DNA from: Phaeobacter sp. G2 | Lineage (GTDB): Bacteria; Pseudomonadota; Alphaproteobacteria; Rhodobacterales; Rhodobacteraceae | NCBI GenBank assembly: GCA_025163595.1 | Contig: CP104101.1 | Span: 124,001-188,000, forward strand | Length of the DNA: 64,000 nt | Reading direction: 5' to 3' | In this document: positions 58,797 through 64,000 of the stretch, piece by piece | Layout of the letters: every line of letters begins with the position of its first letter | Position numbering within the stretch: the stretch's first letter is position 1 | Translations under genes and position numbers: made by a program | The notes under the pieces: generated by a model | What the model was told of the DNA's origin: nothing | Database searches by the model: none | Seen by the model: only the letters and a program-made list of their open reading frames with translations

Positions 58797-60974
58797 ATGG
58801 CCAAGACCAAAACCACGACGCGTTCGAAACCCGCCACCTCAAAGAAAACCGAAACCGCCGGATCGGCTGCGCCTGACGGCGCCGCCGACATCCGGATGAT
58901 CCCGCTCGACCAGCTGGAGCCGAGCCAACTCAACGTCCGCAAAGTCGCCGCGAGCGCTAGCGACGACGCCGAACTCCTCGCCAGCATCCGCGAGACAGGC
59001 ATCAAACAGAACCTAGTGGTTCATGCGCTGTCAGAGACACGTTTTGCTGTTGACGCCGGTGGCCGTCGCCTCAAATCGCTGAAACAGCTGGCCGAGGACG
59101 GTGTGATCCCCGCAGACCACCCGGTGCCCTGCCTCGTCGAGGACGAACGCAACGCCATCCTCACCTCCGCCACAGAAAACCTTCAGCGCGCAGCCATGCA
59201 TCCGGCGGACCAGTTCGAAGCTTTCGACAAGATGATTGGCGAAGGGCGCAGCGAGGACGAAATTGCGCTGAAATTCGGTGTCTCCGTCGACCTGGTACGC
59301 CGTCGGCTGAAACTCGCCCGTGTCGCGCCCGAAATCATCGAGCGATTTCGCGCGGGGGATCTGACCCTCGAATGCGTGATGGCGTTTACGCTGACCGACG
59401 ACCACGATCGGCAACTGGCGGTCTGGAACGCGGTGAAGGGCGGCTATCACATCCACCCGCAAAGCATCAAACGCCAACTGACCGAGACCGCGCATTCTGC
59501 GAACTCGGCCTTGGGGCGTTTCGTCGGCATCGAAGCCTATGAGGCGGCGGGAGGCGTTCTGCTGCGCGACCTCTTCGACGATCGCGCCAGCGCCCATATG
59601 GAAAACCCTGAGCTCCTCGAGCGTCTCGCCATCGAGAAGCTGCAGGCCGCGGCCAAACCCTTTGAAGGGACATGGAAATGGGTCGAGGTGCATCTCTCTG
59701 TGGATTACGGGGCGTTTCGCAGTTTCGGGCGTGTCTATCCGCAGGATATCGAACCCGATCCCGATCTGCTCGCCGAGGAAGAGCATCTCATCGCCCGCGA
59801 AGAGGAATTGGCGGCGCAGAATGACGGCGAGGATTGGACCGACGCCGAGACCGAAGAATACTACGCCATCGAGCCGCGTTTGCGCGAGATCGAAGCCCTG
59901 CAGCGCGAGCGGCAACCTTTCGCGGACGCAGATCGCGCCATTGCGGGCGTGGTTCTGACCATCGGTCATGACGGTGCGCTACGTGTCGAGAAAGGCCTGG
60001 TGCGGCCAGAAGATATCCCTGCTGCGGCCATGCCGGACGAAGATAGTGCTGATGCGGGTGATGCCTCCTCCCCCGCCCGCCCACATGTGACGCCGCCGAC
60101 GTCCTCCACGCCAGTGCCGACCTCTGACCCCGCGGCCACGTTGCGCAAGGCGGACGGCATTTCGGCGAGCCTGGCGGATGATCTGCGTGCCACGCGCCAG
60201 CACATCCTCAGGGCGCATCTGGCGGCTGATTTCGAGGTGGCCTTCGATGCGATGCTCTACGCGCTCTGCGAACAGGCTTTGGGGCGGTCCTACGGCAACG
60301 AGGCACTCGACATCTCGATCCGGCCCTTCCAGGCGCAAGACCGCGAAGTGCTGCACGCGGACACCGTCGCCCAAAAAATGCTCGAGGCGCTGGAACAAGA
60401 CCTCGCCACGGACTGGATGAAGCTTCAGAAACCCGAGGACTTCCGGACGATGTCGGCGTTGCCCATTGCGGACAAGCAGGCGCTTTTCGCCTGGGCGACG
60501 GGTCTCGCGGTCAAACCCCAGCTTTCCTCCGACAATCGTCCTTCCCCGATCATCGAGGAGATCGGCGCGCGGCTCGATGTTGATGTGGCTGCCTGCTGGC
60601 GCCCGACTGCCCAAAACTACTGGGGTCGGGTCAACAAGGGGCATGCGGTGGCCACGGCGCGCAAGCTGATCGGTGACGACTACGCCGAGGATCGCAATCG
60701 CGAACGCAAGGGCGATATCGCGGCCGCGATGGAGCGGGCGTTCGCAGAAGCGGCGAGCGAGACGGAAGGTTTCGACGCCGCGACGGTTGCAAAGACGACG
60801 CGGTGGCTGCCCGACGGGATGGTGTTTGCCGGTGCGACGGAGGCTGGTGCCGACACGGCAGGCGCTGCGCCGGAGACCGAGGAGGGAGATCTGTCCGCCG
60901 AAGATTCTCTGAGCGACGCTGAGAGCAATGAACCGTCGTCCTTGCCCGCCTTCCTGAGCGAGGATGCGGCCTGA
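58797..60974 (+). CDS. Large ParB/Spo0J-family protein of mobile elements
   Basis: 725 aa from ATG 58797 (AAGGATC upstream); an in-frame ATG at 58662 would read through leader hairpin H1 and is not preferred. ParB core: MIPLDQLEPSQLNVRK (about 34), GIKQNLVVHAL, DAGGRRLKSLKQL (about 91-103), ATENLQRAAMHPADQFEAF (ParB/Srx CTP motif region), HTH with EIALKFGVSVDLVRRRLKLARVAPEI (split about 162-187). A long C-terminal half (about 350 residues) is acidic and not in chromosomal ParB. Such proteins sit beside DUF3768- and DUF6878-like genes on alphaproteobacterial plasmids and ICEs; no ParA is nearby, so a role other than partition is possible. Confidence 0.83.
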   Translation: MAKTKTTTRSKPATSKKTETAGSAAPDGAADIRMIPLDQLEPSQLNVRKVAASASDDAELLASIRETGIKQNLVVHALSETRFAVDAGGRRLKSLKQLAEDGVIPADHPVPCLVEDERNAILTSATENLQRAAMHPADQFEAFDKMIGEGRSEDEIALKFGVSVDLVRRRLKLARVAPEIIERFRAGDLTLECVMAFTLTDDHDRQLAVWNAVKGGYHIHPQSIKRQLTETAHSANSALGRFVGIEAYEAAGGVLLRDLFDDRASAHMENPELLERLAIEKLQAAAKPFEGTWKWVEVHLSVDYGAFRSFGRVYPQDIEPDPDLLAEEEHLIAREEELAAQNDGEDWTDAETEEYYAIEPRLREIEALQRERQPFADADRAIAGVVLTIGHDGALRVEKGLVRPEDIPAAAMPDEDSADAGDASSPARPHVTPPTSSTPVPTSDPAATLRKADGISASLADDLRATRQHILRAHLAADFEVAFDAMLYALCEQALGRSYGNEALDISIRPFQAQDREVLHADTVAQKMLEALEQDLATDWMKLQKPEDFRTMSALPIADKQALFAWATGLAVKPQLSSDNRPSPIIEEIGARLDVDVAACWRPTAQNYWGRVNKGHAVATARKLIGDDYAEDRNRERKGDIAAAMERAFAEAASETEGFDAATVAKTTRWLPDGMVFAGATEAGADTAGAAPETEEGDLSAEDSLSDAESNEPSSLPAFLSEDAA

Positions 60975-61010
60975 CGCGGCGAAAACCGATCCGATCATGA
61001 CCTAAGCCTT

Positions 61011-61037
61011 GGGCCGTCCTCGCGCAGAGGGCGGCCC
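61011..61037 (+). repeat. Leader stem-loop H2 (mobile module)
   Basis: GGGCCGTCCT (61011-61020) pairs with AGGGCGGCCC (61028-61037), one G-T pair, 7-nt loop. Followed by CTTTC-CGCTG-CGGGTTTC (from 61037), nearly the same as the sequence after H3. Confidence 0.65.
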
Positions 61038-61100
61038 TTTCCCGCTGACGGGTTTCACGCAGCCGGTGTCTGATCGGCTGGCCCGTCCCGGAGAATTCTC

Positions 61101-61481
61101 ATGACCACCACACTCGATATCGATCCCGTCAAGGAAACCGAATTGATCGCCGGGCAAAATGATGCCTTTCGTCGCTCCATTCTCAGGACCACCCCCGTCG
61201 CCGATGCGCCGCAGGGCCAGTTTGTCATGACCCGTGGTGTTGCAGCACTAGGGCCGGACGCCCAGCTCGCTCTCACCCGCCGCGTCGCTTCGTTTGACGC
61301 GTTCAACGCTGACAGTGACCCCCATGGTTGGCACGAGATGGGGGTCATCGACTTCGACGGGACCACGACCTGGTTCAAGCTCGATTTGTACGACGTCGAC
61401 TATCAATATGGCTCTCCCGAGCCATCCGATCCCGCGCAAACCCGCCGCGTCCTGACCCTGCTTCTGCCGTCAGAATACTGA
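61101..61481 (+). CDS. DUF3768-like protein
   Basis: 126 aa. Family marks: ELIAGQNDAFRRSIL, FVMTRGVAALGPDAQLALTRRVASFDAFNADSDPHGWHEMG split over about 36-78, FKLDLYDVDYQYGSPEPSDPAQTRRVLTLLLPSEY split over about 90-126. DUF3768 proteins are small cytoplasmic proteins carried by conjugative elements of alphaproteobacteria, function unknown. Preceded by stem-loop H2. Confidence 0.82.
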   Translation: MTTTLDIDPVKETELIAGQNDAFRRSILRTTPVADAPQGQFVMTRGVAALGPDAQLALTRRVASFDAFNADSDPHGWHEMGVIDFDGTTTWFKLDLYDVDYQYGSPEPSDPAQTRRVLTLLLPSEY

Positions 61482-61506
61482 CGCCCCTCTTCTTCAACAT
61501 CACCTC

Positions 61507-61533
61507 GGATCGCCCTTGCACAAAGGGCGGTCC
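61507..61533 (+). repeat. Leader stem-loop H3 (mobile module)
   Basis: GGATCGCCCTT pairs with AAGGGCGGTCC (11 bp, one G-T), 5-nt loop. Followed by CTTTCGCGCTGGCGGGTTTC, the near-repeat of the H2 tail. The next gene starts 65 nt later. Confidence 0.65.
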
Positions 61534-61597
61534 TTTCGCGCTGGCGGGTTTCCATGGGGCGCGATGGTCGCGTTCCGCCCGCCGCAGGAGACCAGAG

Positions 61598-61894
61598 ATG
61601 GCCAAGACACTCGACTATCAGATCACCCTCTATCCCGCGCACCGCGACGGCGCCTTCGTCGTCACACAGTTCCAGATGATGGCGAATTACCCGGAAAAGC
61701 GCATCCAGGCCGCGGGCATGGACGACCTGATCGACCAAGTGACGCAGTTCGCGATGGAGCATGGCGAGAGCTGCAGTGCCTCAGTGCGCTGCCTCGCCCC
61801 GCGCAAACCGCCGGGGTTCAAGCGCGCGACTGAGAATCTGTATTTCAACCTGGTTGACCGGACGGGTGACGAACGCGGCGACGCCGCGGCTTGA
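61598..61894 (+). CDS. Small conserved hypothetical protein
   Basis: 98 aa from ATG 61598 with GCAGGAG 8 nt upstream. Sequence begins MAKTLDYQITLYPAHRDGAFV and has a Cys in ESCSASVRCLAPRKP and FNLVDRTGD near the end. No known domain recognised. Single-domain, soluble, between DUF3768- and DUF6878-like genes and therefore probably part of the same mobile accessory module. Confidence 0.65.
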   Translation: MAKTLDYQITLYPAHRDGAFVVTQFQMMANYPEKRIQAAGMDDLIDQVTQFAMEHGESCSASVRCLAPRKPPGFKRATENLYFNLVDRTGDERGDAAA

Positions 61895-61916
61895 AGCCCC
61901 CCGCAGGAAACCTCCT

Positions 61917-61941
61917 GGGCGATCTGATGCAAAGGTCGCCC
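61917..61941 (+). repeat. Leader stem-loop H4 (mobile module)
   Basis: GGGCGATCT pairs with AGGTCGCCC (9 bp, one G-T), 7-nt loop GATGCAA, 32 nt before the next start codon. Confidence 0.6.
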
Positions 61942-61973
61942 TCCCCTTCCCTCAATTCCAAAGGATCGAAGAC

Positions 61974-62357
61974 ATGACACAAGTGAATGATTTTTACGCG
62001 CAGATGCTGGAAGCCCAGAAACGCGCCGCCGAACAGAGGGTTGTGACCCGCGTGGCCCTTCTCTCCGAACTGCGTGCCGTCGGCGTGACGAAGATCGAGG
62101 TGCAATACGAAGGCTACGGCGATTCCGGCAATATCGAAGATGTCGTCGTGACGCCAGACACGATCTCTCTCTCAGAAGAGTTGCGCCGCCGGGTCGAAGA
62201 TTTCGGCTGGGACTTCGCCTATGCGCTCAGCCCCGGGTTCGAGAACAACGAAGGTGGCTATGGCGAACTGACCTGGGTGCTCGCGACTGACAACATCGAT
62301 GTCAGTCATTCGAACCGCTACATCGCGACCAATACCACCGAACATGAGGGGCTTTGA
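61974..62357 (+). CDS. DUF6878-like protein
   Basis: 127 aa from ATG 61974 (AAGGATCGAAG upstream). Marks of the family: VTKIEVQYEGYGDSGNIEDVVVTP (about 40-63) and GFENNEGGYGELTWVLATDNIDVSHSNRY (split about 89-117), a compact alpha/beta protein common beside ParB-like genes on alphaproteobacterial plasmids. Function unknown. The next gene starts 1 nt after its stop, without a hairpin, so both are translated from one leader. Confidence 0.78.
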   Translation: MTQVNDFYAQMLEAQKRAAEQRVVTRVALLSELRAVGVTKIEVQYEGYGDSGNIEDVVVTPDTISLSEELRRRVEDFGWDFAYALSPGFENNEGGYGELTWVLATDNIDVSHSNRYIATNTTEHEGL

Positions 62358-62358
62358 T

Positions 62359-62835
62359 ATGGCACATCCCCTCCACCACGCCGAAAGCTCGGCCCGAAAG
62401 TTCGGAGGTGTTCCAGATGATTACCAATATGTGCACGATTGGTTCGACTCATCTAAGGAACACCTCGCACTTTTCACCCACCGAGCACATCGGCACCACA
62501 CGCTCGGGATCTTCGAAGCTGAGCGTTTGTTTGGGCGAAGCCTGACCAACAGCGCGGGCCGGGTCGTGCCGATCCGCTGGATCGGCGAACAACATGTGCG
62601 CGAAGACTGCCAAGGGCGCATCCCGTCGCTGGCCGACTGGCTTGGACGCATCCAACCGGAACCGTGGATGGCCAACGGCCGGATCGACAACGACCCGACG
62701 CAGATCGGCAGCGATCCGCGCGCGGTCTGGAGCCACGCGGTGGCAAATCACCAGACCATTCTCGGCTTCGAGGAATGGCTGCTGAAGGTCTCGGTCGAAC
62801 ACGTTCAGCACCGCCAGAACCGCGCCGCCGCCTGA
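62359..62835 (+). CDS. DUF6915-like protein
   Basis: 158 aa from ATG 62359. Family start MAHPLHHAESSARKFGG, then DYQYVHDWFDSSKEHLALFTHRAHRHHTLGIF (split about 21-52, His-rich, possibly metal-binding), RVVPIRWIGEQHVREDCQGRIPS and DWLGRIQPEPWM. DUF6915 proteins are found in plasmid and prophage accessory sets; activity unknown. The dense HRAHRHH stretch suggests a hydrolase or nuclease-like metal site but this is inference. Confidence 0.72.
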   Translation: MAHPLHHAESSARKFGGVPDDYQYVHDWFDSSKEHLALFTHRAHRHHTLGIFEAERLFGRSLTNSAGRVVPIRWIGEQHVREDCQGRIPSLADWLGRIQPEPWMANGRIDNDPTQIGSDPRAVWSHAVANHQTILGFEEWLLKVSVEHVQHRQNRAAA

Positions 62836-62877
62836 TCCGACGGGCGGCAACCTCACCAACCAACTCATCACAACCAG

Positions 62878-62915
62878 ATCGACTCGCCTGCGCCCAATCG
62901 GCCTGGCGAGTCGAT
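62878..62915 (+). repeat. Leader stem-loop H5 (mobile module)
   Basis: Perfect 11-bp stem ATCGACTCGCC/GGCGAGTCGAT with a 16-nt loop, 24 nt before the next start. Longest stem of the series. Confidence 0.65.
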
Positions 62916-62939
62916 TTCGTTCCAAGAAAGGACATCGAC

Positions 62940-63587
62940 ATGCACGACCCTGTCTATGAGGAGGCCTATCACGGCCACACCATCAAGATTTTCCATGACC
63001 CCGATCCCGAAAGCCCACGGGAGTGGTCGAACCTCGGCACGCTGATCTGCTGGCATCGGAGATACCGGCTGGGCGAAAGCCACCATTTCGCAAGCCCCGA
63101 GTCGTTTCTGCGCGATCTCGCGGGTGTCTCGGATCAGTGTGATCTCTCAATGGACCAGTTGCGCGAGCGCGCCGAGCGCAAGGCGATCCTTCTGCCGGTG
63201 TTTCTCTATGACCATTCCGGCCTCGCGATGAACACCATCGGGTTCCACTGCCCGTGGGATTCCGGCCAGGCCGGTTACGTCTATGTGTTGCTTGAGGCGG
63301 TTCGGAAGGAGTTCGATGTGAAGCGCGTCACCAAGGCACTGCGGGAAAAGGCAGCCGACATCCTGCGCGCTGAAATCGTCAGCTACGACGCCTATCTTGG
63401 CGGGCGGGTCTATGGCTATGTCATCGAGCGTGACGGCGAGGAGCTCGACGCCTGCTGGGGCTTCTTCGGCGACTATGAGCTGGACTGCCTGTCCGAGGCA
63501 CGAGCGTTTGTAGACCATCTCGTTTTACAGGCGAGATCCAGAGCCGTCGCCGCCGAAGAACTGGGCGCAAGCCCACCTCCGAGTTGA
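62940..63587 (+). CDS. Conserved mobile-element protein of unknown function
   Basis: 215 aa from ATG 62940, AAGGAC 7 nt upstream. Begins MHDPVYEEAYHGHTIKIFHDPD; central LPVFLYDHSGLAMNTIGFHCPWDSGQAGYVY (split about 82-112) and C-terminal YDAYLGGRVYGYVIE and ACWGFFGDYELDCL. Similar proteins, with HSG and CPWDSGQ motifs, occur in phages and integrative elements near antirestriction and ParB-like genes, but I know no function. No membrane segment. Stop overlaps the parDE -35 region. Confidence 0.72.
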   Translation: MHDPVYEEAYHGHTIKIFHDPDPESPREWSNLGTLICWHRRYRLGESHHFASPESFLRDLAGVSDQCDLSMDQLRERAERKAILLPVFLYDHSGLAMNTIGFHCPWDSGQAGYVYVLLEAVRKEFDVKRVTKALREKAADILRAEIVSYDAYLGGRVYGYVIERDGEELDACWGFFGDYELDCLSEARAFVDHLVLQARSRAVAAEELGASPPPS

Positions 63588-63612
63588 AATGCGTGAAGTA
63601 CTCATATATGTT
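63584..63612 (+). promoter_or_regulatory. Promoter of the ParDE-type toxin-antitoxin operon
   Basis: TTGAAA (63584-63589), 17-nt spacer, TATGTT (63607-63612). GGAGGTGA follows before the antitoxin ATG at 63638. Local A+T content is far above the surroundings, as usual for autoregulated toxin-antitoxin promoters. Confidence 0.6.
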
Positions 63613-63637
63613 ATTCATGCGTATTTCGGAGGTGAGC

Positions 63638-63889
63638 ATGGCAAGCACAAGCGTCACACTTGGCCCCCATTGGGACGAATTCATTGCCCTGATGCTGAAG
63701 GAGGGGCGCTACGGGTCAACCAGCGAGCTGATCCGCGCCTCTTTGCGCCTGATGGAAGAGCAGGAAGGTCAGCGGGCGCGGCTTCGCGTTGCATTGATGG
63801 AGGGCAAACAATCCGGTGATGCTGGCCCGCTCGACATGGACGCGATCAAGCGCGAAGCGCGGAGCCGCTCCGGCGCTTCTGATGCGTGA
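63638..63889 (+). CDS. parD: ParD-type antitoxin
   Basis: 83 aa from ATG 63638 (GGAGGTGAGC upstream). Ribbon-helix-helix N terminus: MASTSVTLGPHWDEFIALML and GRYGSTSELIRASLRLMEEQE (about 25-45), the CopG/ParD fold that binds its own promoter, then a charged C-terminal tail that would wrap the toxin. Overlaps the toxin start by 8 nt. Stabilises the carrying element by post-segregational killing. Confidence 0.88.
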   Translation: MASTSVTLGPHWDEFIALMLKEGRYGSTSELIRASLRLMEEQEGQRARLRVALMEGKQSGDAGPLDMDAIKREARSRSGASDA

Positions 63890-64000
63890 AATCCATCACT
63901 CCCAGGCGGCAAAATCCGACCTCGTCGATATCTGGGTCGAGACACATGGGCAGTGGGGCGAGGCACAGGCGGACCGCTATCTTGACGACATCGAGCGTGC
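63882..64000 (+). CDS. parE: ParE/RelE-type toxin, cut by the right edge
   Basis: 39 residues visible: MREIHHSQAAKSDLVDIW, then VETHGQWGEAQADRYLDDIER. The spacing of the helical hairpin (AKSDLVDIW, then A--Y) is that of ParE-type gyrase toxins. The start overlaps the end of the antitoxin gene. The rest lies outside the window. Confidence 0.82.
   Translation, partial: MREIHHSQAAKSDLVDIWVETHGQWGEAQADRYLDDIER

Noticed and set aside
1..64000. CRISPR arrays, tRNA and rRNA genes
   Set aside because: No regularly spaced repeats and no tRNA cloverleaf or rRNA signature were seen on reading both strands.

Overview
The window (about 60% GC, dense, many ATGA/TAATG gene overlaps) looks like an alphaproteobacterium, most likely Rhodobacterales/Roseobacter group. 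This rests on the style of the HAAT-type ABC transporters, the acyl-CoA gene families, and a right-hand gene set (ParB-like, DUF3768-, DUF6878- and DUF6915-like) typical of alphaproteobacterial plasmids and integrative elements. No rRNA, tRNA or CRISPR array was seen.

Region 1 (1-46.6 kb) is one very large acyl-CoA catabolic island. It holds a biotin-carboxylase end (cut by the left edge), an HMG-CoA-lyase-like enzyme, a citryl-CoA-lyase-like protein and six acyl-CoA dehydrogenases, two of them an adjacent catalytic/non-catalytic pair. It also holds three MaoC-type hydratases, four crotonases, three thiolase-fold proteins (one without the nucleophilic Cys and paired with a DUF35 Zn-ribbon/OB protein), five family III CoA-transferase/racemase proteins, three SDRs, a PaaK-like protein, a transglutaminase-like protein and etfBA. 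Two complete branched-chain-type ABC importers (about 5.1-12.0 kb, plus strand; 35.0-43.2 kb, minus strand) each carry an acyl-CoA ligase gene between the first ATPase and the first permease. A near-perfect palindrome, TCTAAC-N4-GTTAGA, occurs six times, each time at a promoter of one of these operons, so most of the island appears to be one regulon. The enzyme set (two alpha-methylacyl-CoA-racemase-like proteins, ACAD pair, Cys-less thiolase plus DUF35, carboxylase plus HMG-CoA-lyase-like enzyme) points, by inference, to import and breakdown of methyl-branched, isoprenoid- or steroid-side-chain-like carboxylic acids. The substrate cannot be read from the DNA.

Region 2 (46.9-52.5 kb) is an RND efflux operon (TetR, periplasmic adaptor, RND pump) with a second TetR gene upstream that has its own palindromic operator.

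Region 3 (52.6-56.5 kb) is an HxlR-type regulator divergent from a five-gene redox/detoxification set: DoxX-like, LigB/DODA-like dioxygenase, luciferase-domain (DUF5519-like), NmrA-like NAD(P)-binding protein and glutathione S-transferase.

Region 4 (56.6-64.0 kb) starts with a decayed IS3-type transposase and continues as a mobile-element accessory module: an HTH_13/DUF1612-like gene divergent from a large ParB-like gene, then small conserved genes and a ParDE-type toxin-antitoxin pair cut by the right edge. Every gap longer than 50 nt in front of these small plus-strand genes, up to the toxin-antitoxin pair, contains a stem-loop, which may be an undescribed leader element.
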